A stretch of DNA of 64,000 bases from Nonomuraea wenchangensis (GCF_900111685.1 NZ_FOHX01000005.1:124001-188000); one strand, 5' to 3'. Shown: positions 18,683-26,960, counted from the stretch's first letter. A program made the numbers and translations. The notes: generated from the sequence alone by a model not told the origin.

Positions 18683-19402
18683 ATGACCGATCCTGGTGAG
18701 GTCCGCGCGTCCGACGCCGAGCGCGAGGCCGTCGTCGAACAACTCCGCGTCGCGTCGGTGGAGGGCAGGCTCACGCTGGTCGAGCTGACCGACCGCACGG
18801 AGGCCGCCTACTCCGCCACCACGCATGCCGAGCTCGCGCTGCTCACCCAGGACCTTCCGGCCGGCGGCGCCGTGCCCGCGCCCCCGTCCGCGCGGCCCGA
18901 GCGCAAGCGGCGGTGGTTCGTCGGGGTGATGGGCGACACCAAGCGGCGCGGCTCGTGGCGCATCGACCAGGAGCTCGGCGCGGTCGCCGTGATGGGCGAC
19001 GTGCTGCTCGACCTGCGCGAGGCCGAGGTGCGCACGGACATGGTCGACATCACGGCCGTGTCCGTCATGGGCGACGTGAAGATCATCGTCCCCGACGGCG
19101 TCCACGTCGACCTCGACGGCATGGCGATCATGGGCGACAAGAAGATCAACGTGCTGGAGTCCCCGCCCGGCATGAACGTCCCCGTGGTGCGGGTGCACGC
19201 CTACGCCGTGATGGGCGACGTCAAGGTGATCGGCGACTCGCGGGCCAAGCCGCTGCGGCGCGGGTTCGCCGCCTGGCGCGAGCACTGGCGGCAGCTGCAC
19301 GGCGACGACTGGCGCGAGCTCGGCCGCCAGCTCCGGCACGAGGGCCGCGAGCTGCGCCGCCAGCTCGGCGGCGAGCGCGACGGCCTCGGTCGCGGCTACT
19401 GA
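18683..19402 (+). CDS. DUF1707 protein with cell-wall stress-type C-terminal domain
   Basis: 239 residues. The N-terminal DUF1707 domain (RASDAEREAVVEQLRVASVEGRL, TDRTEAAYSATT) is followed by a repetitive beta region with four MGDV/MGDKK turns (VMGDVLLDLREAEV, VMGDVKIIVPDGV, IMGDKKINV), as in LiaF/DUF2154 domains. It ends in a basic Arg-rich helix. Probably acts at the membrane face, but has no transmembrane helix of its own. TATGTT lies 6 nt before the ATG (leaderless). Confidence 0.8.
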   Translation: MTDPGEVRASDAEREAVVEQLRVASVEGRLTLVELTDRTEAAYSATTHAELALLTQDLPAGGAVPAPPSARPERKRRWFVGVMGDTKRRGSWRIDQELGAVAVMGDVLLDLREAEVRTDMVDITAVSVMGDVKIIVPDGVHVDLDGMAIMGDKKINVLESPPGMNVPVVRVHAYAVMGDVKVIGDSRAKPLRRGFAAWREHWRQLHGDDWRELGRQLRHEGRELRRQLGGERDGLGRGY

Positions 19403-19420
19403 CACCCTGAAGACGGAGGG

Positions 19421-20197
19421 TCAGCCGACCAGGGACACCGGGTCGCGCTGCGCGCCCTCGTACCGCTCCAGCAGCACGTCCACCAGCTCGGGCGCGGCCC
19501 CCAGCACGTCGGCCACCACGGTGGCGCCCGCCTCCAGCGCCTCCCGCCGCACCTTGTCGGCGAAGTAGCCGGGCGCCAGCAGATACGGCGCCAACACCAC
19601 GCGGGGCGCGCCCGCCCGCACCAGCTCCGCCACGGCCTGCGCCGGCGTGGGCCCGGCGGCCGAGGCGTACGCGGCCCGTGCCGTCCACCACCCGCCGCGC
19701 CGCCACTCCCGCGCCATGCGCGAGACGACCGCGTTCGCGCGCGCGTCGCTGGACCCCGCCGACACCAGCACCACGGCGGTGTCCGGGTCGCCGGGGCGCA
19801 CGCCCGCCTCGGCCAGCCGCCGCTCCAGCGCGGCCCGCAGCAGCGGGTGCGGCCCGAGCGTCGTCCCGTAGTGGACGCGCAGCCTGGGCTGGTGCGCCCG
19901 CGCCTCGTTCAGCGCCGCCGGCAGGTCCACCCGGCTGTGGTACGCCTCGGTGAGCAGCAGCGGCAGCACCACGGCCTCCTCCAGGCCGTGCAGGGCCTGC
20001 CCGAGCGTCGGCGCGCAGTGGTCGAGGTACGCCACCCGCACGTCCAGCGGCACCTGATCGAGCAGCGCGGCCACGGTGGCGGCGGCACGCGGGTCACGCG
20101 ACCCGTGCGCCACCGCCACCAGTGGCACGCGACCGGGGGCCGCCCCGCCTGCCAACGGGACGAGACCCCTTCCGGGGATCAGAGGTGAATGCCGCAT
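19421..20197 (-). CDS. sirohydrochlorin chelatase (CbiX/SirB type)
   Basis: 258 residues from ATG 20197, overlapping the end of cysH by 19 bp. Two chelatase half-domains; the first has VAVAHGSRDPR and LLTEAYHSRVDLP with the metal-binding His residues. Inserts Fe2+ into sirohydrochlorin to make siroheme, the cofactor of the sulfite reductase encoded three genes upstream in the same operon, which supports the assignment over a cobalt chelatase. Confidence 0.88.
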   Translation of the reverse strand: MRHSPLIPGRGLVPLAGGAAPGRVPLVAVAHGSRDPRAAATVAALLDQVPLDVRVAYLDHCAPTLGQALHGLEEAVVLPLLLTEAYHSRVDLPAALNEARAHQPRLRVHYGTTLGPHPLLRAALERRLAEAGVRPGDPDTAVVLVSAGSSDARANAVVSRMAREWRRGGWWTARAAYASAAGPTPAQAVAELVRAGAPRVVLAPYLLAPGYFADKVRREALEAGATVVADVLGAAPELVDVLLERYEGAQRDPVSLVG

Positions 20198-20907
20198 TCG
20201 ACCTTCCCCAGGCCCGCCCAGCGCCCGCTGCGCGGATCCTCTCCCTCGGCGACCTGCCGCGTGCAGGGCGCGCACCCGATCGAGGGATAGTTGTCGTAGT
20301 GCAACGGGTTGATGAGCACCCCGTTGTCGGCGATGTAGTTGTCGACGTCCTCCTGCGTCCAGGCGGCGATCGGGTTGACCTTCACCATCTGGCGCTTGGC
20401 GTCCCACTCGACGACCCGCGCGTCCGCGCGGGCCGGCGACTCGTCACGCCGGATGCCGGAGATCCACGCGAGGTACGGCTCCAGCGCCCGGTTCAGCGGC
20501 TCCACCTTGCGCAGGTAGCAGCACAGGTCGGGGTTGCGCCCGAACAGCCGCGGCCCGAGGTCGCGGTCCTGCTCGGCCACCGTACGCGACGGCTTCACGT
20601 CGATCACGTTGACGTTGTAGACCTGGCGCACCGCGTCCCGCGTGCCGACGGTCTCGGCGAAGTGGTAGCCGGTGTCGATGAACAGCACGTCCACGCCCGG
20701 CTTCACCCTGCTCACCAGGTCGATCAGCAGCGCGTCGCTCATCGAGGAGGTCAGGCAGAGCCGGTCGCCGAACGTGGCCGCCGCCCAGCGGATGATCTCC
20801 CTGGCGGTGGCGCCCTCCAGGAACGTGGCGGCCGACTCGACGATGTCCTGCAGGTCGAGCGTGCCGCGCTGATCTCTTAAACCGACCTCGATGTCCACCA
20901 GCGTCAT
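20179..20907 (-). CDS. cysH: assimilatory adenylylsulfate (APS) reductase
   Basis: 242 residues. PAPS-reductase fold with the PP-loop region SSMSDALLIDL. The CC...CxxC set that binds a 4Fe-4S cluster is present (DLCCYLRK and GCAPCTRQ), marking an APS reductase rather than a PAPS reductase. The catalytic Cys is in the C-terminal ECGIHL. Reduces APS to sulfite with thioredoxin. Start overlaps the Zn-ribbon gene as ATGA. Confidence 0.92.
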   Translation of the reverse strand: MTLVDIEVGLRDQRGTLDLQDIVESAATFLEGATAREIIRWAAATFGDRLCLTSSMSDALLIDLVSRVKPGVDVLFIDTGYHFAETVGTRDAVRQVYNVNVIDVKPSRTVAEQDRDLGPRLFGRNPDLCCYLRKVEPLNRALEPYLAWISGIRRDESPARADARVVEWDAKRQMVKVNPIAAWTQEDVDNYIADNGVLINPLHYDNYPSIGCAPCTRQVAEGEDPRSGRWAGLGKVECGIHL

Positions 20908-21047
20908 ATCTTCACTCCGATCCCCAGGAACTTCAGCTTGAAAGCGCGGGCGCAGGACCGGCAGTACCAGCCGCCGTCGCCCTCGTAGGGCTCCAGGTCC
21001 TCCTCCCCGCAGTACGGGCAGTGGAAGGGGGCCGCGCGCTCGCTCAT
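20904..21047 (-). CDS. small zinc-ribbon protein of the sulfur operon
   Basis: 47 residues, two Cys pairs (HCPYCGEE and WYCRSCARAF), a complete zinc-ribbon pattern. Sits between sulfite reductase and APS reductase with ATGA overlaps on both sides. The same small gene accompanies these enzymes in other actinomycetes. Its role (metal or redox accessory) is unknown. Confidence 0.8.
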   Translation of the reverse strand: MSERAAPFHCPYCGEEDLEPYEGDGGWYCRSCARAFKLKFLGIGVKI

Positions 21048-22732
21048 CGCAGGTCCGCCTCGTCGGCCCGCTGCACCCAGTCGGCGAACGACTCGCCCTC
21101 CTTGCGCTGGGCGTCGAAGTTCTTCACCACCCGCTCGACGTAGTCGGGCAGGGCCTTGGCGGTGGTCTTGAGCCCGCGCACCTTGCGGCCGAAGCCGGCG
21201 TTGACGCCGAGCGAGCCGCCCAGGTGGATCTGGTAGCCCTCGACCTGGTCGCCGTTCTCGTCCACCACGAGCTGGCCCTTCAGCCCGATGTCGGCGGTCT
21301 GGATGCGGGCGCAGGAGTTGGGGCAGCCGTTGACGTTGATGGTCAGCGGCTCGGCGAACTCGGGCAGCCGGCGCTCCATCTCGTCGATGAGCTGGGACGC
21401 GGCGGCCTTGGTCTCGACGATGGCCAGCTTGCAGTACTCGATGCCGGTGCACGCCATCGTCTGGCGGCGGAAGGTGGAGGGACGCACCTGAAGGTCGTGG
21501 GCCTCCAGCTCGGCCACGATCGAGTCGACCTGGTCCGGCGCGACGTCGAGGATGACCATCTTCTGCTCGACGGTCGTGCGCACCCGGCCGGAGCCGTGCC
21601 GCTCGGCGATGTCGGCGATCCTGTGCAGCGCGTCGCCGTCCAGCCGGCCCACCTTGGGGGCGAAGCCGACGTAGAAGTTGCCGTCCTTCTGCGGGAAGAC
21701 GCCCACGTGGTCGCGGCGGCTGCCGCGCGGCTGCTCGGGGGCGGGTCCGTCGGGCAGCGGCGCCTTCAGGTATTCGGTCTCCAGGATCTCGCGGAACTTC
21801 TCCACGCCCCAGTCGTTGACCAGGAACTTGATCCGCGCCCGGTGCCGCAGCCGGCGGTAGCCGTAGTCGCGGAAGATGCCGACCACGCCCTCGTGCACGT
21901 CGGCCGCCTGCTCGGGCCGGACGAACACGCCGAGGCGCTTGGCGAGCATCGGGTTGGTGGACAGGCCGCCGCCCACCCAGACGTCGTAGCCGGCCTCGCC
22001 GTGCTCGTTGACGACGCCGACGAAGGCCACGTCGTTGATCTCGTGCACGGTGCAGTGCGCCGGGCAGCCGCTCAGCGCGGTCTTGAACTTGCGCGGCAGG
22101 TTCGAGTAGGCAGGGTTGCCGATCACCCGGTCCTGGATCTCGCGGATCTGCTCGCTCGCGTCCAGCACCTCGTCCACGTCGATGCCGGCCAGCGGGCAGC
22201 CCAGGATCACGCGCGGCGTGTCACCGCACGCCTCCGTCGTCGACAGGCCGACGGCCTCCAGGCGCTCCCAGATGTCCGGCACCGACTCGATCTCCACCCA
22301 GTGGAGCTGGATGTTCTGGCGGTCGGTGATGTCGGCGGTGCCGCGGCCGTACTCGTTGGAGATGTCGGCGATCGCGCGGAGCTGGGCCAGGTCGAGCTGG
22401 CCGCCGTCGATGCGCACCCGCATCATGAAGTAGCGGTCGTCGAGCTCCTCGGGCTCCAGCACGGCGGTCTTGCCGCCGTCGATGCCGGGCCTGCGCTGGG
22501 TGTAGAGGCCGTACCAGCGCATGCGGCCGCGCAGGTCGGCCGGGTCGATCGAGTCGAACCCCCGCTTGGAGTAGATGTCGATGATGCGCTGGCGGACGTT
22601 GAGCCCGTCGTCGTTCTTCTTGTTCTCCTCGTTCTTGTTCAGCGGCTCCCGGTAGCCGAGAGCCCACTGGCCCTCGCCACGCGGGCGCTTGTGATGCCGG
22701 CTTGCGGGTGTGCGGCTGGCAGGGGTGGTCAT
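21044..22732 (-). CDS. sirA: ferredoxin-dependent sulfite reductase
   Basis: 562 residues, the size of mycobacterial SirA. Two nitrite/sulfite-reductase repeats; the siroheme/4Fe-4S ligands are CTGIEYC and NGCPNSC. The Tyr and Cys that are covalently linked in the M. tuberculosis enzyme have counterparts in GLYTQRRPG and STTEACGDTPR. This favours sulfite over nitrite as substrate, as does the cysH neighbour. AAGGA precedes the ATG. First enzyme gene of the operon, preceded by a Cys leader peptide. Confidence 0.92.
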   Translation of the reverse strand: MTTPASRTPASRHHKRPRGEGQWALGYREPLNKNEENKKNDDGLNVRQRIIDIYSKRGFDSIDPADLRGRMRWYGLYTQRRPGIDGGKTAVLEPEELDDRYFMMRVRIDGGQLDLAQLRAIADISNEYGRGTADITDRQNIQLHWVEIESVPDIWERLEAVGLSTTEACGDTPRVILGCPLAGIDVDEVLDASEQIREIQDRVIGNPAYSNLPRKFKTALSGCPAHCTVHEINDVAFVGVVNEHGEAGYDVWVGGGLSTNPMLAKRLGVFVRPEQAADVHEGVVGIFRDYGYRRLRHRARIKFLVNDWGVEKFREILETEYLKAPLPDGPAPEQPRGSRRDHVGVFPQKDGNFYVGFAPKVGRLDGDALHRIADIAERHGSGRVRTTVEQKMVILDVAPDQVDSIVAELEAHDLQVRPSTFRRQTMACTGIEYCKLAIVETKAAASQLIDEMERRLPEFAEPLTINVNGCPNSCARIQTADIGLKGQLVVDENGDQVEGYQIHLGGSLGVNAGFGRKVRGLKTTAKALPDYVERVVKNFDAQRKEGESFADWVQRADEADLR

Positions 22733-22775
22733 TGCGCGTCCTTCGATTCATGGGCGCGCGCAAAGGCCTACCTGG

Positions 22776-22789
22776 CCTCGTCATCGAGG
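22776..22789 (-). promoter_or_regulatory. candidate attenuator hairpin before sirA
   Basis: CCTCG-TCAT-CGAGG hairpin between the leader-peptide stop and the sirA ribosome-binding site. It could take part in attenuation with alternative pairing; evidence is only the inverted repeat and its position. Confidence 0.35.
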
Positions 22790-22843
22790 GGCAGGAAGTT
22801 CCAGGAGGGTCGCGACGCGCTCAGCGGCAGAGAAAAGGCGGAG

Positions 22844-22927
22844 TTAGCGGGCGTCGCAACAGATGGCACTGCGGACACGCTGGAGGTCGACGTGGCGTCG
22901 ACCGACGAGCATGGGGTCCGCTGGCAT
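22844..22927 (-). CDS. Cys-Cys leader peptide of the sulfite-reduction operon
   Basis: 27 codons from ATG 22927, containing RRHVDLQRVRSAICCDAR before TAA. The HVDLxRVxSAxC pattern matches the actinobacterial putative leader peptides found upstream of sulfur genes, and tandem Cys codons near the stop fit cysteine-responsive attenuation as shown for polycysteine leader ORFs in mycobacteria. A TTGGAC-17-TATCGT promoter ends 6 nt before the ATG, so the ORF is leaderless. An internal ATG at 22912 is an alternative start. Confidence 0.8.
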   Translation of the reverse strand: MPADPMLVGRRHVDLQRVRSAICCDAR

Positions 22928-22933
22928 GCCTCG

Positions 22934-22962
22934 ACGATACCGTGGGGGTCCGGGATGTCCAA
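22934..22962 (-). promoter_or_regulatory. promoter of the sulfite-reduction operon
   Basis: TTGGAC (-35, 22957-22962), 17-bp spacer, TATCGT (-10, 22934-22939), reading leftward; 6 nt to the leader ATG. Confidence 0.65.
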
Positions 22963-23024
22963 GACCGGGTCCAGAGTGTGGGACTGTCCGACTTCAGGGC
23001 CGATTCTCGTGCCCGTGATCGGGG

Positions 23025-23150
23025 CTATCCCTGGCGGGGCCAGTCGAGCTCGGATTCGACCGGCCGATCGGGGCTCTGGTGCTGGCAGTCGCACCAGGAG
23101 CCGCCGCGGCAGTCCTCGTGGCGCTTGTCCTTGCAGCTCTCGCAGATCAC
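23025..23150 (-). CDS. 41-residue cysteine-rich protein
   Basis: GTG 23150 to TAG 23025. Sequence begins MICESCKDKRHEDCRGGSWC and continues DCQHQ; five Cys and two His in the first 24 residues form a compact zinc-finger-like array. Similar tiny proteins occur in other actinomycetes (from memory, not checked). An AATAAT box lies 7 nt upstream of the GTG, and GGGAG 13 nt upstream. Function unknown; a metal-binding role is inferred. Confidence 0.65.
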   Translation of the reverse strand: MICESCKDKRHEDCRGGSWCDCQHQSPDRPVESELDWPRQG

Positions 23151-23168
23151 ATCGCTGATTATTCTCCC

Positions 23169-23190
23169 AGAACGTTGTTCGGGTTAGGCT
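23169..23190 (+). promoter_or_regulatory. promoter/operator of TIGR03084-like gene
   Basis: AGAACGTTGTTCGG (23169-23182) is followed by the -10 TAGGCT (23185-23190), 7 nt before GTG 23198. The first element matches the core of the acyl-CoA dehydrogenase operator at 4454-4467 at 13 of 14 positions. Confidence 0.5.
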
Positions 23191-23197
23191 GGCGCGC

Positions 23198-23971
23198 GTG
23201 GACCTCATGGCCGAGCTGCTGGACGACCTGCGCGCCGAGACCGCGTCACTGGAACGGCTGCTGGAGCCGCTGCCGGACGCCGACTGGGAGCTGCCCACGC
23301 CCGCCGCGGGCTGGGCCGTCCGCGACCAGGTGAGCCATCTGGCCTGGTTCGACGAGGCCGCCACCCGGGCCGTCACCGACCCGGACGGCTTCACGGCCGG
23401 CCTGCCCGGCGTCACCTCCGTGGACGACCTCGCCCGCCAGGCGCGCGGCATGCCCCCGCCCGAGCTGCTCGGCTGGTTCCAGGCCGCGCGCGGGCGCAGC
23501 ATGGAGGTCTTCGCCGGGCTGGACGCCCGCGACCGGGTGCCCTGGTTCGGGCCACCCATGTCGGCCGCCTCCTTCGTCACCGCGCGCCTGATGGAGACCT
23601 GGGCGCACGGCCAGGACGTGGCCGACGCGCTCGGCGTCGTCAGGGAGCCCACGGACCGGCTCAGGCACGTCGCCACGATCGGCTACCGGGCCCGGCCGTA
23701 CGGCTTCGCCGTGCGCGGCCTGCCCCAGCCGGCCGAGCCGGTGCGGGTGGAGCTCGTCATGCCGGGCGGCGACGTCTGGACGGCCGGGCCGGCGGACGCC
23801 GCGAGCGTCGTACGCGGCCCGATGCTCGACTTCTGCCTCGCCGTCACCCAGCGCATCCACCTGTCGGACACCGGCCTGGAGCTCGTCGGCGAGCCGGCGC
23901 GGGCCTGGATGGAGATCGCCCAGGCGTTCGCGGGACCGCCGGGCGAGGGCCGGCCGCCGCGGTCCTCGTGA
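23198..23971 (+). CDS. TIGR03084-family metal-binding protein (MDMPI/DinB fold)
   Basis: 257 residues from GTG 23198 (leaderless by the TAGGCT box). DinB-like helical bundle with metal ligands in RDQVSHLAWFDEAA and METWAHGQDVADALG, then a C-terminal domain (RVELVMPGGDVWTAGP). Family members are mycothiol-isomerase relatives of unknown substrate. The shared operator with the fused acyl-CoA dehydrogenase hints at a common lipid or CoA-ester regulon. Confidence 0.78.
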   Translation: MDLMAELLDDLRAETASLERLLEPLPDADWELPTPAAGWAVRDQVSHLAWFDEAATRAVTDPDGFTAGLPGVTSVDDLARQARGMPPPELLGWFQAARGRSMEVFAGLDARDRVPWFGPPMSAASFVTARLMETWAHGQDVADALGVVREPTDRLRHVATIGYRARPYGFAVRGLPQPAEPVRVELVMPGGDVWTAGPADAASVVRGPMLDFCLAVTQRIHLSDTGLELVGEPARAWMEIAQAFAGPPGEGRPPRSS

Positions 23972-24046
23972 CGGGGTGATCCTCAGGGTGCGATCAGGGT
24001 GGTTCCCCGATGCCGGTGGCCGCCGGATGGGTGACATGCTGGATTT

Positions 24047-24421
24047 ATGCGCACTCTACTGAACGTCATCTGGCTGGTGTTCGCGGGGATCTGGCTGGCG
24101 ATCGGTTACGCGCTGGCGGGGATCATCTGCTGCATCCTGATCGTCACCATCCCGTTCGGCATCGCCTCGTTCCGGATCGCGGCGTACGCGCTCTGGCCGT
24201 TCGGCCGCACCGTCGTACGCGACCCGGACTCCGGGGTGTTCTCGCTGATCGGCAACATCATCTGGTTCGTGGTCGCCGGCGTCTGGCTCGCCATCGGGCA
24301 CGTCGTCACCTCGATCCCGCTGTTCCTGTCCATCATCGGCATCCCCATGGGCTGGGCGAACCTCAAGCTCGTGCCCGTCTCCCTTCTTCCGCTGGGCGCC
24401 CGCATCGTGGACATCGACTAG
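24047..24421 (+). CDS. YccF-family inner-membrane protein
   Basis: 124 residues. Two copies of the YccF domain (LLNVIWLVFAGIWLAIGY and IGNIIWFVVAGVWLAIGH), each with hydrophobic segments and IPFGIASFRIA / IPMGWANLKL turns. Membrane protein of unknown function. CATGCT 6 nt before the ATG could be a leaderless -10. Confidence 0.87.
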   Translation: MRTLLNVIWLVFAGIWLAIGYALAGIICCILIVTIPFGIASFRIAAYALWPFGRTVVRDPDSGVFSLIGNIIWFVVAGVWLAIGHVVTSIPLFLSIIGIPMGWANLKLVPVSLLPLGARIVDID

Positions 24422-24475
24422 GGCAGGGGCCAGGGACGTAAGCTGTCCCAAGAACCACTGCGAACGTTGGGTGCC

Positions 24476-25408
24476 ATGACGTCAACCGATGCGCCTCCGC
24501 GGCCGAAAAAAGGGTTGATCAGGCATGCCCGGGCCAGGCTGAGCTGGGTGCTCGACACCAACGCGTGGGCGATCGTCCGGGCGTCGACCAACGCCGGCGT
24601 CGCCTACCGGGTGACCGGGCTGGCCGGCGAGGCGGCGTTCTTCGCGCTGCTGTCACTGCCGCCGTTCGTGCTCGGCCTGATCGGGGTGCTCGGCAAGATC
24701 GGCACCTGGGTGGGCGGCGGCGTCGTCACCGAGGTCAAGTCCTGGGTGATCCACCAGGCCGGCCTGCTGTTCACCGAGGAGGCCGTCAACAAGGTCGTCA
24801 ACCCGCTGATCACCGACGTGCTCAGCGACGACGCCGGCAAGGTGTCGATCATCTCGCTGGGCTTCCTGCTGTCGCTGTGGTCCGGCTCGCGGGCGCTCTA
24901 CGTCTACGTGGACCTCATCTCCGTCGCCTACGGCCTCGGCGAGGAGCGCGGCATCATCCGCACCCGGCTCATGTCCTTCGGCCTCTACGTCGTGGGCCTG
25001 GTCATCGCGATCATCATCATGCCGATCCTGGTCGTCGGCCCGACGCTGCTCAAGGACGCGCTCCCCTCGCAGTACGGCGTCATGATCGACATCCTCTACT
25101 GGCCCGTCGTCACCATCGGGTCCGTGCTCTTCCTGACCGTCCTCTACCACGTCAGCGTCCCGGTGCGCACCCGGTGGTTCCGCGAGCTGCCCGGCGCGAT
25201 CCTCGCCCTCTTCCTCTGGATCGTCTGCGCCGCCGTGCTGCGCGCCGTGCTGGCCGCGTGGTTCTCGCCCGTCTCCGTGTACGGCTCCCTGGCCGCTCCC
25301 ATAGCGGTGCTGCTGTGGCTCTACATCACGGCCCTCGCCGTGCTCATCGGGGCGATTCTCAACGCCGAGGTCGATCGGCTGTGGCCGGGAGAAAGCCGTA
25401 CCAAATAG
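24476..25408 (+). CDS. YihY/BrkB-family membrane protein
   Basis: 310 residues from ATG 24476. YihY/virulence-factor BrkB family: AYRVTGLAGEAAFFALLSLPP, SLWSGSRALYVYVDLISVAYG and AAPIAVLLWLYITALAVLIGA are the conserved blocks. Six transmembrane helices expected. Once called RNase BN by mistake; true role unknown. TAAGCT (24439-24444) may be its -10. Confidence 0.87.
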   Translation: MTSTDAPPRPKKGLIRHARARLSWVLDTNAWAIVRASTNAGVAYRVTGLAGEAAFFALLSLPPFVLGLIGVLGKIGTWVGGGVVTEVKSWVIHQAGLLFTEEAVNKVVNPLITDVLSDDAGKVSIISLGFLLSLWSGSRALYVYVDLISVAYGLGEERGIIRTRLMSFGLYVVGLVIAIIIMPILVVGPTLLKDALPSQYGVMIDILYWPVVTIGSVLFLTVLYHVSVPVRTRWFRELPGAILALFLWIVCAAVLRAVLAAWFSPVSVYGSLAAPIAVLLWLYITALAVLIGAILNAEVDRLWPGESRTK

Positions 25409-25535
25409 CGCGGATCTTCGTGCTCCTACATGTCGCCCGAGCAGGCGAGAGGCGAGCAGGCGATTCCTTGCGAGCGACGTCTTCTCCTGGGGCGGATGCG
25501 CTGATCGGAGGGGGGAAGCCCACCGCCGCATCCGC

Positions 25536-25541
25536 TATCGT
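25536..25541 (+). promoter_or_regulatory. -10 element for glyA riboswitch transcript
   Basis: TATCGT 25536-25541, 5 bp before the first conserved bases of the ZTP aptamer. No convincing -35 seen. The stretch 25409-25535 holds nothing else recognised. Confidence 0.4.
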
Positions 25542-25546
25542 CTACA

Positions 25547-25622
25547 ACGAGACGCGACTGGCGCATTGGGTGGGATCGACCACCAGGGAGCGAAAGGAGC
25601 GGAGGCCGGGCGCCTGGGTCTT
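25547..25622 (+). ncRNA. ZTP (pfl) riboswitch upstream of glyA
   Basis: The pfl-motif landmarks occur in order: GCGACTGGCG (25554-25563), then GGTGGGA and ACCACC pairing as the second stem, GGGAGCG (25586-25592), and the signature GGGCGCCTGGGT (25608-25619). ZTP riboswitches sense the purine intermediate AICAR monophosphate/triphosphate and turn on one-carbon genes when 10-formyl-THF is low; glyA is an established target. The glyA ribosome-binding site AGGGGAG follows 17 nt later, which suits translational or short terminator control. Confidence 0.85.
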
Positions 25623-25647
25623 CGCAGTCAACGATGACAGGGGAGTC

Positions 25648-26898
25648 ATGGGTTCTCTCGCTAGCGTCGACCCGCAGATCGCCGACCTCATCAAGGCCGA
25701 GGAGCGCCGTCAGGCCGACACGGTCAAGCTGATCGCCTCGGAGAACTACGTCTCCAAGGCCGTGCTGGAGGCCACCGGCACCGTCCTGACCAACAAATAC
25801 TCCGAGGGTTACGCGGGCAAGCGCTACTACGAGGGTCAGCAGGTCATCGACCAGATCGAGACGCTGGCCATCGAGCGCGCCAAGTCCCTGTTCGGGGTCA
25901 ACCACGCCAACGTGCAGCCCTACTCGGGCTCGCCCGCCAACCTCGCCATCTACCTGGCGTTCCTGCAGCCGGGCGACACCGTGATGGGCATGGGCCTGCC
26001 CTTCGGCGGCCACCTCACCCACGGCTGGTCGGTCTCGGCCACCGGCAAGTGGTTCAACTCCGTCCGCTACGGCGTGCGCAAGGACACCGGCCGCATCGAC
26101 CTCGACGAGGTCCGCGAGCTGGCCCTGGAGCACCGGCCCAAGCTCATCTTCTGCGGCGGCACCGCCATCCCGCGCACCATCGACTTCGAGGGCTTCGCCG
26201 CCATCGCCCGCGAGGTCGGCGCCGTGCTGGCGGCCGACATCGCGCACATCGCCGGTCTCGTCGCGGGCGGCGCGCACCCCTCCCCGGTGGGCCACGCCGA
26301 CGTCATCTCCACCACCACCCACAAGACGCTGCGCGGCCCGCGCGGCGCCATGCTCATGGCGTCCAGCGACGAGCACGCCACGGCGCTCAACAAGGCCGTC
26401 TTCCCCGGCCTGCAGGGTGGCCCGCACAACCACACCACCGCCGCCATCGCGGTCGCGCTGCACGAGGCCGCCCAGCCGGCCTTCCGCGACTACGCCCACC
26501 AGATCGTCGCCAACGCCAAGGCCCTGGCGGAGGAGCTGGCGAGCCGCGGGTTCGACCTCGTCTCCGGCGGCACCGACAACCACCTCATCCTGCTCGACCT
26601 CACGCCCAAGGGCATCGGCGGCAAGCCGGCCGCCCAGGCGCTCGACCGGGCCGGGCTGGAGACCAACTACAACACGGTGCCGTTCGACCCGCGCAAGCCG
26701 TTCGACCCGTCGGGCATCCGCATCGGCACGCCGTCGGTCACCTCGCGCGGCATGGGCGAGGCCGAGATGCGGCAGATCGGCGCCTGGATGGACGAGGTCG
26801 TCACGGCCCTCGCGAAGGGCGACGCCGAGGACGTCATCGCCCGCGTGCACCGCGAGGTCAGCGAGCTCACCTCGCAGTTCCCGGCCCCCGGCCTGTAA
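25648..26898 (+). CDS. glyA: serine hydroxymethyltransferase
   Basis: 416 residues from ATG 25648 with AGGGGAG ribosome-binding site. PLP-binding Lys226 in STTTHKTLRGPRG; PYSGSPANLAIYLA, GHLTHGWSVSATGKW and the C-terminal IRIGTPSVTSRGM are family signatures. Converts serine and THF to glycine and methylene-THF, feeding one-carbon units to purine and methionine synthesis. Controlled by the upstream ZTP riboswitch; followed by a strong terminator. Confidence 0.97.
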   Translation: MGSLASVDPQIADLIKAEERRQADTVKLIASENYVSKAVLEATGTVLTNKYSEGYAGKRYYEGQQVIDQIETLAIERAKSLFGVNHANVQPYSGSPANLAIYLAFLQPGDTVMGMGLPFGGHLTHGWSVSATGKWFNSVRYGVRKDTGRIDLDEVRELALEHRPKLIFCGGTAIPRTIDFEGFAAIAREVGAVLAADIAHIAGLVAGGAHPSPVGHADVISTTTHKTLRGPRGAMLMASSDEHATALNKAVFPGLQGGPHNHTTAAIAVALHEAAQPAFRDYAHQIVANAKALAEELASRGFDLVSGGTDNHLILLDLTPKGIGGKPAAQALDRAGLETNYNTVPFDPRKPFDPSGIRIGTPSVTSRGMGEAEMRQIGAWMDEVVTALAKGDAEDVIARVHREVSELTSQFPAPGL

Positions 26899-26919
26899 GC
26901 CCGGCCCGTAACAAGCCGA

Positions 26920-26960
26920 GAGCGCCCCGCCGCACGGGCTCCGTGTGCGGCGGGGCGCTC
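26920..26960 (+). terminator. strong hairpin terminator after glyA
   Basis: Perfect 16-bp stem GAGCGCCCCGCCGCAC (26920-26935) with GTGCGGCGGGGCGCTC (26945-26960), 9-nt loop, 22 bp after the glyA stop; no U-tail. Confidence 0.8.

Noticed and set aside
21224..23158. 644-residue plus-strand ORF opposite sirA
   Set aside because: Antisense shadow caused by GC-rich third positions; no domain recognisable.
24565..26898. Apparent 777-residue fusion joined to GlyA
   Set aside because: The frame is open through YihY and the riboswitch, but the aptamer, -10 box and RBS place the GlyA start at 25648.
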